Part shown: in pieces, positions 51,325 to 59,360 of the stretch
Layout of the letters: every line of letters starts with the position of its first letter
Numbering within the stretch: position 1 is the stretch's first letter
Translations under genes and position numbers: made by a program
The notes under the pieces: generated by a model
What the model saw: only the letters and a program-made list of their open reading frames with translations
Told to the model about the DNA's origin: nothing
Database searches by the model: none
Source: Murimonas intestini
GTDB taxonomy: Bacteria; Bacillota; Clostridia; Lachnospirales; Lachnospiraceae
Assembly (NCBI RefSeq): GCF_024622195.1
Contig: NZ_JANKBI010000005.1
Location: forward strand, 186,001 to 250,000
Reading direction: 5' to 3'
DNA length: 64,000 nucleotides

Positions 51325-52209
51325 TCAGATAAATAAGTCATTTTCCTCTTTTATTTCTTTTCCCTCTGCCAGATACCCGGCTCCCAGCATGACTGCCATA
51401 ATCACCGCAATGGATACAAGGGGGATCTGCACTGTATAGTCAGCCTTCAGCAGATATCTGCCTGCCAGAAGCTGTGCCATGTTTAAAATAATACAGCCTG
51501 CCACTGTGACAGTGACTGCCGCCCTGCATGTCTTCTCAAGTCTCTTTGACGCCCTGCACGGCGCCTCAGTGTATCTGTCCTCTGCCAGCTCATCCAGCAG
51601 CTTCATTCCCATCACCAGCACCGCTATATCCATTCCATCTGAAAGCGTCCTGACTCCAAAACCAAACCACTGGAAAAATACTGTAATTGCAAGCTCCGCC
51701 TGACCAGCACCAGTGTTGGACATACTTATCTTTTTTATCAGGGCTGCCGTGTCCGGGAGTCCTATAAAGAGAACCTTTGCCGCCAGCAGTGCAATGATCA
51801 CTGCAAGGACGGCTTTCAGGCCCGCTACCCCCCGGGCCTTAGAGCTTCTTACTGTCCTCAGTATGAGATAGCCAAAGCCCACAGAATAAAAAGCTGTGCC
51901 TGTGATATATTTACCTGCCTCCTCCAGTCCGGCCATAGGAGTCAGTACCTGAAAATATGACGGATTGATAAAAAGGTACAGCCCTCCTGTCAGGATCACA
52001 GACAGAACGGCCATGAGCAGATCAGGCGCTCCCGCTCTTTTTTTGACAGCCCTGAATACCAGATATCCGGCCGGGGCAATCCCAAGGATAAAAAATATAA
52101 CCCATGCTGCGGCATTTCCCAGGCCGCCTGACAGTGACAGGGCCCGCAGTATCCTGCCCGTCTGTTCCAGCGGAAAGGTGACTGCCTTTGTAAAAATACT
52201 CTCTCCCAT
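51325..52209 (-). CDS. Polytopic membrane protein of the HTH-linked operon
   Basis: 294 residues with about eight hydrophobic segments and short charged loops; the C-terminus is EGKEIKEENDLFI. The C-terminal half recalls the DUF2975-type membrane proteins paired with YozG-like regulators, but the protein is longer and the match is not certain. First gene of an operon (membrane protein, HTH, lipoprotein), with AGGAGG six bases before the ATG and a strong promoter. Confidence 0.75.
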   Translation of the reverse strand: MGESIFTKAVTFPLEQTGRILRALSLSGGLGNAAAWVIFFILGIAPAGYLVFRAVKKRAGAPDLLMAVLSVILTGGLYLFINPSYFQVLTPMAGLEEAGKYITGTAFYSVGFGYLILRTVRSSKARGVAGLKAVLAVIIALLAAKVLFIGLPDTAALIKKISMSNTGAGQAELAITVFFQWFGFGVRTLSDGMDIAVLVMGMKLLDELAEDRYTEAPCRASKRLEKTCRAAVTVTVAGCIILNMAQLLAGRYLLKADYTVQIPLVSIAVIMAVMLGAGYLAEGKEIKEENDLFI

Positions 52210-52234
52210 ATGGCACCTCCTATATTATTGTTTT

Positions 52235-52297
52235 ACGATAATTTCTATAATAAGTATAGCCTGTAAATTATCGTTTGTCAATAATTTACAGGCTATA
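52235..52297 (-). promoter_or_regulatory. Promoter with overlapping dyad operators
   Basis: On the minus strand TTGACA (52276-52281) and TATACT (52253-52258) are 17 bp apart. A 17-bp perfect inverted repeat (52255-52271 with 52281-52297, 9-bp centre) overlaps both boxes. A second inverted repeat, ACGATAATTT with AAATTATCGT (52235-52244 and about 52265-52274), spans the -10 box. The layout is that of a tightly repressed promoter. Confidence 0.75.
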
Positions 52298-52321
52298 TAT
52301 TACTGTTCACACGCCGCCGAT

Positions 52322-53482
52322 TCACTCAAACGTTATCTGCAGTCTGCCATCCTCCAGCTTTGCCCCTGATATTTCAGCTCCCCTCACACAGTCAGGGAGC
52401 ACGAAGCAGCGTTTTTCATTTTTTACAGATATACAGATCTCTCCTCCCTTCTGGCTCAGATCCATCTCCTCTTTTAGCGCATGAGGAAGGGATATCTCCA
52501 TTTTCCATCTGTTTTCTTCAGCCCTGGACATTTTAAATATTTTTTCTTTATGGAATACATCAAAGGGATCTGCGCTTCCATACAGTCCGGACACTTCTCT
52601 CAATACCTGAAGAGAACGGATCTCCCGCTTCTGCAGCATCAGCTGGAAGCGCGGTATCCCGGGAAAGCCCTCCGCGATCTCCGCCAGCCCCTCCTTCTGC
52701 AGGCCGGCCCACTTTGAAAAGTATCCTTCCAGCGCCTCATCCGGATATACCTTATTTACTATGACGGCATCCACATTATAATCATACAGATGCAGGCATG
52801 TGAAGCTCCTTTTCGCCTCTTTTACCACTATCTTCTCCGGTGTTGTAACGATCCTGATGGACAGCACGTCTTTATTCAGCATCAGCTCCTGGAGCCTTTC
52901 CAGCTTATCCATCAGCTTTTCCAGCTCGGCAAACACCTCATCCTGGGGCATAGGTATCTTTGTCACCTTCTCCACCGCCGGCCCTGCCACCTTTACCGTC
53001 TTTCTTTTAAGCGGGAGCATCTTCTCCAGCAGCGCCCCGAACATCTCCGGAAATTTCAGCAGCGCCAGTGTCTCACCTGTGGGAGCGCAGTCTACAATAA
53101 GCGCATCATACTTTTTCTCCTCACTGATATCCAGGATTTTAAACAGGGAAAACAATTCCTCAAGCCCCGGAAATACCAGCAGCTCCTCCACCTCGATCCC
53201 GCCCTCTGCCCTGGCTGTCAGCACCCTCTTTAAATAATTCTGCATGTGCCCCCACGCATCCTCACTTTCTTTCACGGCATCTATCTCCAGGGCATCCAGG
53301 TTTTCTGCTATATTGACAATTTCTCCTCCGATTTTCCTGTCAAATGAATCCCCCAGGCTGTGTGCCTGGTCAGTGCTCATGATCAGCACCTTTTTGCCAT
53401 CCTCCGCCAGCCTGCAGGCTGTGGCTGCAGCCACGCTCGTCTTGCCTGCGCCGCCTTTTCCTGTATATATGATCACTCGCAT
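52322..53482 (-). CDS. ArsA/Get3-like ATPase with C-terminal HSP20-like domain (first copy)
   Basis: A 386-residue P-loop ATPase of the ArsA family. The deviant Walker A is GKGGAGKTS (8-16), switch I DQAHSLGDSF and switch II DCAPTGETLALLKFPE. Residues from about 310 to the end form the beta-rich HSP20-like domain found in some bacterial ArsA proteins. The paired cysteines for metalloid binding in true ArsA are not evident, and no arsB/arsR is near, so arsenic transport is unlikely. Third gene of the marR-arsA-orf-arsA unit. Confidence 0.88.
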   Translation of the reverse strand: MRVIIYTGKGGAGKTSVAAATACRLAEDGKKVLIMSTDQAHSLGDSFDRKIGGEIVNIAENLDALEIDAVKESEDAWGHMQNYLKRVLTARAEGGIEVEELLVFPGLEELFSLFKILDISEEKKYDALIVDCAPTGETLALLKFPEMFGALLEKMLPLKRKTVKVAGPAVEKVTKIPMPQDEVFAELEKLMDKLERLQELMLNKDVLSIRIVTTPEKIVVKEAKRSFTCLHLYDYNVDAVIVNKVYPDEALEGYFSKWAGLQKEGLAEIAEGFPGIPRFQLMLQKREIRSLQVLREVSGLYGSADPFDVFHKEKIFKMSRAEENRWKMEISLPHALKEEMDLSQKGGEICISVKNEKRCFVLPDCVRGAEISGAKLEDGRLQITFE

Positions 53483-53536
53483 GCTTTTCCCTCCTTAGAT
53501 TTACATCAGACTCTTATCCTGTCATATCCGCATATG

Positions 53537-53785
53537 CTATCCGATCTCTACTTTTTTTACAGTCTTTCTGCCGCTTCCGGCCTCATTTTTAGCTGCATTG
53601 TTGTCTTTTCCATTCATGACGCCTGCCATCCCCTCTCTGACCATGGCCGCCGCTTCTCTCCCGATTATTGACATATGCTCTCTGCTGCTTTCCGGCAGCA
53701 ATTCCATAAAGGCTTCTGCCTCCATCTCTTTTGCTTTTGCAAATTTCCTAATAAACTCCCATTTCCTGTCTCTGCTGCTGTCCAT
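53537..53785 (-). CDS. Small protein between two ArsA-like ATPases
   Basis: 82 residues, unrecognised. The first 55 residues are predicted helical and amphipathic (WEFIRKFAKAKEMEAEAFMELLPESSREHM), and the C-terminus is basic and disordered. AGGAGG lies eight bases before the ATG, and the gene is 3 bp after the upstream ATPase gene, so it is certainly co-expressed. A partner or adaptor of the two ATPases is a reasonable guess. Confidence 0.75.
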   Translation of the reverse strand: MDSSRDRKWEFIRKFAKAKEMEAEAFMELLPESSREHMSIIGREAAAMVREGMAGVMNGKDNNAAKNEAGSGRKTVKKVEIG

Positions 53786-53788
53786 CTC

Positions 53789-54955
53789 TTACCCCTCCTT
53801 TTCCGAGAATGTTATAAGCAGTGTCTCCTCCTGAAATTTAGCCGAACTTATGCCCATCCTGCGCAGTACGTCCGGTTTGGGGATATTTCTTTTAAAATTC
53901 CCTATCTTTATAATCACATCTTTATCAGACTCGTGCAGATCTACCCCGTCTTTTGCCGCAAAGGGCAGATGCACCTTCAGCACATACCCCTCCTCTGTCT
54001 TCCCGTATTCCTCCCCGGCTAAAGTCTCATGGACCGCAAATATATCTTTGCCTGCAAGCGCTTCATTGTCGATCCTTGCTATACCCTCTGTACCGTTTAA
54101 ATCAGTGTCAAACCATGGAATATGGTAAACAGGCATCCCTGCAAATACTTCTTCCAGCTCGTTTATATAGCGCTCCTGGATCCTTATCCAGTCATTGAAA
54201 AATTCATTTTCTATATCATCCGGCAGTATTCTGTTTATATACAGTCCGTCTACTGCAAAATTGTAGAGGTTCATATACATATAACTGCGCTTTGTCTCCT
54301 CCACTACCATCTTCTCTGGCATGCAGACAAGCCTCACAGAAGTAACCTCCCTGTCTTTTAAGAGTTCCTGCAGGCCGATCAGCTTCATATACATCCTTTC
54401 AATATCAGTCATAGCCTTCCTGCCCGGCAGTTCCACCTTAAATACGGCCCTGCTAACCGGAGATAAGATTCTCATCGCCACCTTCCCCACCGGAAAGAAC
54501 TTTTCCATATACCATGACAACAGTTCAGGAAATTTCAGGAATGCCAGCGTCTCGCCTGTGGGAGCGCAGTCAACTATGATCCTCTCATATTCCTGGCTTT
54601 TGTATATATCCATGATCTTCAAAAGTGTAAACAATTCATCCATGCCGGGCATGCTTAATGTCTCTTCATCTGACATGCCTGTTACAGAAAATAATCTGGC
54701 GAATGCTTCTGTCATCTCCCTGAAATCATTCTCCAGGACATACCCGGGATCAATCTCCAGCAGGTACAGATCCGGGGCCGCCTCTTTGATTTCTTTTCCT
54801 ATGCTGATCTGGAAAATATCGCTGATATTATGTGCCATATCAGTACTGACCAGCAAAGTCTTTTTACCTTCCCTGGCTGAATGCCATGCATGTGCGGCGG
54901 CCACACTCGTCTTACCTACCCCGCCCTTTCCCGTGAATATAAGTATTCTTCCCAT
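53789..54955 (-). CDS. ArsA/Get3-like ATPase with C-terminal HSP20-like domain (second copy)
   Basis: 388 residues from the ATG of MGRILIFTGKGG (AAGGAG before it). P-loop GKGGVGKTS at 9-17, DMAHNISDIF, DCAPTGETLAFLKFPE and the C-terminal HSP20-like segment (about 325-385; VLKVHLPFAAKDGVDL) parallel the other copy, to which it is clearly homologous. The pair could form a heterodimer in the manner of Get3/ArsA twin ATPase halves. No membrane anchor is seen. First ATPase gene after marR. Confidence 0.88.
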   Translation of the reverse strand: MGRILIFTGKGGVGKTSVAAAHAWHSAREGKKTLLVSTDMAHNISDIFQISIGKEIKEAAPDLYLLEIDPGYVLENDFREMTEAFARLFSVTGMSDEETLSMPGMDELFTLLKIMDIYKSQEYERIIVDCAPTGETLAFLKFPELLSWYMEKFFPVGKVAMRILSPVSRAVFKVELPGRKAMTDIERMYMKLIGLQELLKDREVTSVRLVCMPEKMVVEETKRSYMYMNLYNFAVDGLYINRILPDDIENEFFNDWIRIQERYINELEEVFAGMPVYHIPWFDTDLNGTEGIARIDNEALAGKDIFAVHETLAGEEYGKTEEGYVLKVHLPFAAKDGVDLHESDKDVIIKIGNFKRNIPKPDVLRRMGISSAKFQEETLLITFSEKEG

Positions 54956-55021
54956 AATACTCCTTCCCATATATTTCTTTTTCCGAATAGTTCGTAATTC
55001 GAAATATATATTTATAATTTT

Positions 55022-55043
55022 GCTGCCCGATGATCCGGGCAGC
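55022..55043 (-). other. Hairpin between marR and the first ArsA gene
   Basis: GCTGCCCG (55022-55029) and CGGGCAGC (55036-55043) pair perfectly with a 6-base loop, 10 bp after the marR stop. AAAATTATAAATAT follows on the minus strand, so it is not a classical terminator. Nearby, 54988-55009 has CGAA-containing motifs like those at the marR promoter. Confidence 0.5.
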
Positions 55044-55053
55044 TCTTCCAGTT

Positions 55054-55545
55054 TTATTCAATCACTATTTTCCTTACTTTCTTCGGCACAGCCGGTTTAT
55101 CCTCAGCCTGCTCTTCTGTCAGGACCAGCAGTACCTTATCCAATATCCTGCCTGCCGTCTCCAGCTCTTCAGCCGTAAGCACACCTGTGACTTTCTCCCC
55201 CAGCCTGACAAATTCCCGTATTATGCTGCCAAGCTGCTCTTTCCCGGCTTCGGCCAGACTGATCGTGACGACTCTCTTATCCTCCCTGCTTCTCTGCCTT
55301 ACAGCCAGTTTTTTCTTTTCCATTCTGTCTACAATACCTGTGGCCGTATTCAGAGGCACATGGATATACTCTGCTATCTGAGTCATATTCACTTCCTGCC
55401 TGCGGTACAGCAGAAGCAATATGAGCAGCTCGTTTTTACTGCTGTTTAAGAGGGCATTCTCCCAGGTCTCAGATGAGATGAGTGTTTTGATCCTGTCGAA
55501 ATACTCAAAAAATATCTCTTCAAGTTTGTTCTGGTCCAGCTTCAA
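55054..55545 (-). CDS. MarR family transcriptional regulator
   Basis: 163 residues starting at a TTG six bases after GGAGG (LKLDQNKLEEIFFEYF); the ATG 12 codons upstream precedes the ribosome-binding site. The winged helix lies around MTQIAEYIHVPLNTATGIVDRMEKKKLAVRQRSREDKRVVTISL, where DKR is the wing motif. It heads the operon with two ArsA-like ATPases; direct repeats in its promoter suggest that it represses itself and the ATPases. Confidence 0.92.
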   Translation of the reverse strand: MKLDQNKLEEIFFEYFDRIKTLISSETWENALLNSSKNELLILLLLYRRQEVNMTQIAEYIHVPLNTATGIVDRMEKKKLAVRQRSREDKRVVTISLAEAGKEQLGSIIREFVRLGEKVTGVLTAEELETAGRILDKVLLVLTEEQAEDKPAVPKKVRKIVIE

Positions 55546-55559
55546 ATTATTTCCTCCTT

Positions 55560-55600
55560 CGAAGTAATTTAATTCTAACACCGAAGTATTTCTTTGTCAA
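55560..55600 (-). promoter_or_regulatory. Promoter and operator repeats of the marR-ArsA operon
   Basis: TTGACA (55595-55600) and TAGAAT (55572-55577) on the minus strand with a 17-bp spacer. CGAAGTA occurs between the boxes (55582-55588) and again 22 bp away just downstream of the -10 (55560-55566). This position suits autorepression by the MarR protein. Confidence 0.7.
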
Positions 55601-55683
55601 TCTTTTTCCCTGTTTCTTTTTGATATGATCAATGCTACAATAACGTAAACAACATTAAAATTGTTACTAAAGGAGCCAATAAA

Positions 55684-56298
55684 ATGACAAATAATCTTCT
55701 CGGCATATCTATTGACAGGGCGCTCGTCTCTGAAGAGCCCATCGAAAATATAAGTTTTACTGATGAAATACTGGAAAATGCAGATACTGTGAATCTCAGC
55801 TTCCACAATGTGGAATTTGAGCGCTGCCGTTTCTTTGGGTGTATTTTTGAAAAAAGCAGCTTCAGAAAAGTTCTGTTCAGAAATTGCGATTTCTCTAACT
55901 GTGACTTTTCAGACTCTTATATCCGTGATGTCACATTCAAGAATTCTAAAGGTGTGGGAACTAAATTTGTCAAGTCCCGCTTAATAAATATTAAAGCAGA
56001 AGACAGTAATTTCAGCTATGCTAACCTGGGAAGTACAAAAATTGAAAAGTCTTCTTTTTCTTCCACTTTATTCACAAGCGCATCCATTTCAGAGGCGTCT
56101 CTCAAGTCCCTGACACTGACGGACTGTATTTTCGACAGCACCGACTTTTTCAAGACGCCGCTTAAAGGTATCGATCTGTCTGCCTGCAGCCTGGAAAACA
56201 TTCTTGTCTCTGAAAACTTCCGTGAGGTGGAAGGAGCAAAGATGAATCTGTACCAGGCTGCAGCTATAGCATCAAGGCTGGGTGTTATTATCGTATAA
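55684..56298 (+). CDS. Pentapeptide-repeat protein
   Basis: A 204-residue protein whose central part (about 35-170) is a run of pentapeptide repeats of the A(D/N)LXX type, such as FERCRFFGCIF, FRNCDFSNCDFSDS and DSNFSYANLGSTKI. Such repeats fold into a right-handed beta helix; some members (Qnr, MfpA) mimic DNA and protect gyrase. There is no other domain or signal peptide, and the cellular target is unknown. Divergent from marR. Confidence 0.88.
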   Translation: MTNNLLGISIDRALVSEEPIENISFTDEILENADTVNLSFHNVEFERCRFFGCIFEKSSFRKVLFRNCDFSNCDFSDSYIRDVTFKNSKGVGTKFVKSRLINIKAEDSNFSYANLGSTKIEKSSFSSTLFTSASISEASLKSLTLTDCIFDSTDFFKTPLKGIDLSACSLENILVSENFREVEGAKMNLYQAAAIASRLGVIIV

Positions 56299-56309
56299 CC
56301 GTCGTTATA

Positions 56310-56460
56310 GTTCAGCCTTCCACTGTTCCGCGAGGTGTTTTCGTGCAAAATGCACGAAAATCCCGAGAGCTGCAGCGCCAAAATGCTGTTTACAGCATTT
56401 TGTGTGCATCGCGGAGCGTTGTTATAGGTCAGACGGCTGCCGAATGGCAGATGGCTGAAC
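56310..56460. repeat. Large palindromic intergenic element
   Basis: Nested inverted repeats fill this gap: GTTCAGCC/GGCTGAAC (56310-56317, 56453-56460), TCCGCGA/TCGCGGA (56327-56333, 56409-56415), TTTTCGTGCA/TGCACGAAAA (56338-56360), CAAAATGCTG/CAGCATTTTG (56379-56402) and CTGCC/GGCAG (56437-56450). The outer stems enclose the inner hairpins, so the whole can fold as one branched structure. It sits between convergent genes and contains no open frame. Confidence 0.7.
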
Positions 56461-56482
56461 TGTAACTAACCGTCCGTCAGAC

Positions 56483-57196
56483 TCAGAAAAAGCAGCCGCC
56501 GTCACCGCATCCGCCCTCATGCATCTCTTCTTCCTCTTCTTGTGCCGGTTCACTGCTTTCGCAGCAGACGTCATCAGCAACCCCTTCCGTCTGCCGCCTG
56601 TCCGCCTCTTCCAGAAGCGCTTTAAATGCATCCAGAGTATACCTCTCTATCTCTGCCTTCCTGCCGTCTATAAGGATCGTGGGAAGCCCTGAGATCTTAG
56701 TTATGCCCTCCGTCTCGTGCCGTTCCTGCTCTACAGCTTTGGCATATATCCCTGAATCCAGAGCCGCCGCAAATTCCTCCCCGTCAAGCCCTGCCTTCCC
56801 GGCCGCTTTCTTTAACACTTCTATCTTTCCAATATCCTGTTCCTCTGTAAAATATGCGGCAAAAACCGCTTCATTGTAGGCATCTCCTTTTCCTCTTTCT
56901 CTTGCATAGAGAAATCCCTCGGCCGCCAGATGGGTATATGGGCGCGGCACTACACACGGCGGGAAATGCACGTCCATTCCAAGGCTCTCTGCATCGGGAA
57001 CCAGCCCGCCGGCCCACTTCTCTCTTCGTACATTATCATGGTATGTATCTACCTGAGGCGCCGGCTTTCTTGTCAGTTCATAGGGATGGAATTCTGTCAC
57101 CATATCCTCCCTTCCCTCTGCTGCCTGCTTCAGAGCTTCCTCCGCCACATAACAGTACGGGCAGACATAATCTGAAATCACCACTATCTTATGCAT
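56483..57196 (-). CDS. DsbA family protein (FrnE-like) with cysteine-rich tail
   Basis: A 237-residue thioredoxin-fold oxidoreductase. The active site CPYC is at 12-15, the helical insertion follows and the cis-proline loop is SGLPTILIDG. There is no signal peptide, so it is cytosolic and FrnE-like. The C-terminus is unusual: after the fold ends, an acidic segment is flanked by Cys motifs VCCES and GGCGDGGCFF, as if to bind metal or form extra disulfides. Monocistronic, with a terminator shared with the thiamine operon. Confidence 0.88.
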   Translation of the reverse strand: MHKIVVISDYVCPYCYVAEEALKQAAEGREDMVTEFHPYELTRKPAPQVDTYHDNVRREKWAGGLVPDAESLGMDVHFPPCVVPRPYTHLAAEGFLYARERGKGDAYNEAVFAAYFTEEQDIGKIEVLKKAAGKAGLDGEEFAAALDSGIYAKAVEQERHETEGITKISGLPTILIDGRKAEIERYTLDAFKALLEEADRRQTEGVADDVCCESSEPAQEEEEEMHEGGCGDGGCFF

Positions 57197-57214
57197 GTTA
57201 ATCCTCCTTTAAAA

Positions 57215-57250
57215 AAAATACACCTATAACTTTTATTATAGGTGTATTTT
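57215..57250. terminator. Terminator of the thiamine operon
   Basis: AAAATACACCTATAA (57215-57229) and TTATAGGTGTATTTT (57236-57250) form a perfect 15-bp stem with a 6-base loop. On the minus strand a T-run follows. It separates cytX from the DsbA-like gene. Confidence 0.9.
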
Positions 57251-57269
57251 CTGCCATAATCAACTATAT

Positions 57270-58448
57270 TTATTTTGATTTACTCCGGCACGCAAGATAA
57301 TTGACAATCAGGCATATTCCTACTGTGATGGCCATATCCGGCAGCGTATTTCCCAGCACAAAATCACATCTCATCAGCAGCCGGTAAATAATAAAGCCTG
57401 CCAGCCATATTCCCAGGTTTCTCCAGTTCAGGCTCTCCTTGCAGTGATCCTTTTTCAAAATGAAATAGTCCGCGATCAGCACTGCTATCATGGGTGCAAA
57501 TACAGATCCTATGAGATAGAGGAAATCTGTTATATTATCCATTGGATAAATGACTGCTGCCGCTGTACCCACTGCGGCTGCCGCCACTGCCGCCCATTTT
57601 TCCCTGACCGCCGGGGAAATGACTGCGCTTGATACGCCCGCTGAATAGGCATCCAGGAAGGTTGTCGTCACTGTAGAGAATATAATGATCAAAAGCCCTG
57701 CAATACCAAGTCCTGCTTTTACCATGATCTGTGCAATATCTGACTCACCTGTATATATGGCGGCACACATGCCTATCATATACATCCAGCAGCTTACGAT
57801 GCCATATGTCAGGGCGCTGGCTGCCGTGGCCTTTACCGGCTTTTCTGCATCTCTTGTATAATCACTGATGAGAGGAAGCCAGGACAGGGGCATGGCCACT
57901 GACAGTTCTACAGCCGCCCCGAAGCTGATCACCTCAGAAGATACTGTCCCCGCTTTGCCAAAATCACCGAATATCACCACGCTCAGTATAATGGTGAGTA
58001 CAAACAGCGCTCCCATGGCAATTATATTGATAATCTTCAGATTTCTGATCCCAATAAGTATCCACGCCAATATCAGCGCTCCTATGACAAGGCACCATAT
58101 CCAGGCGCCTATTCCCGCAATACTGTCAGCTGCCAGTGCGCCGTCATATACCATGATGGCTGTCCAGCCTGCCAGCTGCAGTACATTAAGTATTGCAAAC
58201 AGGAGGCAGCCTTTTTGCCCAAAACTCATTTTCACGGTCTCCATGGCGCTCTTTCTCATCCTTCCGCCTATGAGGCCTGCCAGAAAGAGCAGCGTGCATC
58301 CGATCAAGTGGCCCGTCAGTATGGCCGCAATCCCCTTTCCGAATCCAAGAGGAGCCAGGTATGTCCCTGTAAGTATCTCAGCAATAGAGACACCTGCGCC
58401 GAACCAGATCAGGCTGTTTCCAAATACTGATGTGCCTTTATTTTTCAT
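57270..58448 (-). CDS. cytX: Putative hydroxymethylpyrimidine transporter CytX
   Basis: 392 residues from the ATG of MKNKGTSVFGNSL, which overlaps the thiD stop by 11 bp; GGGGAG lies nine bases upstream. Twelve hydrophobic segments of the NCS1 (cytosine permease) family are present, including IWFGAGVSIAEILTGTYLAPLGF. CytX members are found in TPP-riboswitch operons and import the pyrimidine precursor HMP. The context here, last in a TPP-regulated thi operon, supports it directly. Confidence 0.92.
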   Translation of the reverse strand: MKNKGTSVFGNSLIWFGAGVSIAEILTGTYLAPLGFGKGIAAILTGHLIGCTLLFLAGLIGGRMRKSAMETVKMSFGQKGCLLFAILNVLQLAGWTAIMVYDGALAADSIAGIGAWIWCLVIGALILAWILIGIRNLKIINIIAMGALFVLTIILSVVIFGDFGKAGTVSSEVISFGAAVELSVAMPLSWLPLISDYTRDAEKPVKATAASALTYGIVSCWMYMIGMCAAIYTGESDIAQIMVKAGLGIAGLLIIIFSTVTTTFLDAYSAGVSSAVISPAVREKWAAVAAAAVGTAAAVIYPMDNITDFLYLIGSVFAPMIAVLIADYFILKKDHCKESLNWRNLGIWLAGFIIYRLLMRCDFVLGNTLPDMAITVGICLIVNYLACRSKSK

Positions 58449-59250
58449 TTGCCGCATCTCCCCTCCAGTCCCTGACTGCAAAGGCATGGTTCATTGGACC
58501 TCTGCCATGGCCCAGGTCAAGCATATCTGCCAGTGCCTTTGAGAGATATTCTTTTGCCAGCCCCACGGCGGCCTCCATCTCCATACCCCTGGCCAGGTTG
58601 GAAGCTATAGCGCTGGACAGGGTACATCCTGTGCCATGAGTATTGGGATTGTCAATCCTCTTTCCCTTGAACCACTTAAAGCTGCCCTTCCTGTAGAGAA
58701 GGTCATTTGCATCGTTGAGCTGATGCCCTCCCTTGCACAGGACTGCACAGCCGTATGTATCTCCGATCTTACCGGCTGCCTCCTCCATATCCTCTCCATC
58801 CTTTATCTTCATCCCTGAGAGGACCTCCGCCTCCGGAATATTGGGAGTCACAAGATCTGCCCCGGGCAGCAGCTTCTCTTTGAGAGCTTCCACCGCCTGG
58901 AGATCTGTCAGCCTGGCCCCGCTCGTGGCTACCATCACAGGGTCCAGGACAATATTTCTGGCCCTGTGCCTTAACAGGCTGTCCGCCGTCACCTCAATCA
59001 GGCCTGCGGATGGTATCATCCCTATCTTTACTGCATCCGGAAAAATATCCGTAAACACACAGTCCAGCTGCTTTTCTAAAAAATCAGGTGTCACTTCTAA
59101 AATATCTGCTACGCCGGTCGTATTCTGTGCAGTCAGGGCCGTGACAGCGCTCATGGCATAAATGCCATGGGCCATCATTGTCTTGATATCTGCCTGGATG
59201 CCGGCGCCTCCGCTGGAATCACTTCCGGCGATTGTTAATGCTGTATACAT
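58438..59250 (-). CDS. thiD: Hydroxymethylpyrimidine/phosphomethylpyrimidine kinase
   Basis: A 270-residue ribokinase-fold enzyme that phosphorylates HMP and HMP-P for thiamine synthesis. TIAGSDSSGGAGIQADIKTMMAHG is the substrate loop, and the catalytic Asp/anion hole is NTHGTGCTLSSAIAS. Coupled to cytX by overlap. The 110 bp upstream of it show no independent promoter. Confidence 0.97.
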   Translation of the reverse strand: MYTALTIAGSDSSGGAGIQADIKTMMAHGIYAMSAVTALTAQNTTGVADILEVTPDFLEKQLDCVFTDIFPDAVKIGMIPSAGLIEVTADSLLRHRARNIVLDPVMVATSGARLTDLQAVEALKEKLLPGADLVTPNIPEAEVLSGMKIKDGEDMEEAAGKIGDTYGCAVLCKGGHQLNDANDLLYRKGSFKWFKGKRIDNPNTHGTGCTLSSAIASNLARGMEMEAAVGLAKEYLSKALADMLDLGHGRGPMNHAFAVRDWRGDAANEK

Positions 59251-59360
59251 ATCTGTTCTCCTTTACAGTGCGCATTAATTTTATAAAGCGGCAGAAAGTG
59301 GTGCCCCCAGCCTGCCGCCGGTACAATTTGTATACCAGTTATATCTTCCTTTCCGGGAAG

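Noticed and set aside
52322..54955. Arsenic resistance operon
   Set aside because: Only the ATPase fold matches; arsB, arsC, arsD and arsR are absent and the metalloid-binding cysteines are not evident.
54321..55178. Plus-strand open frame of 285 codons opposite the ArsA-like and marR genes
   Set aside because: It covers two real minus-strand genes and their gap, with Ser/Leu/Pro-rich shadow composition and no start signal.
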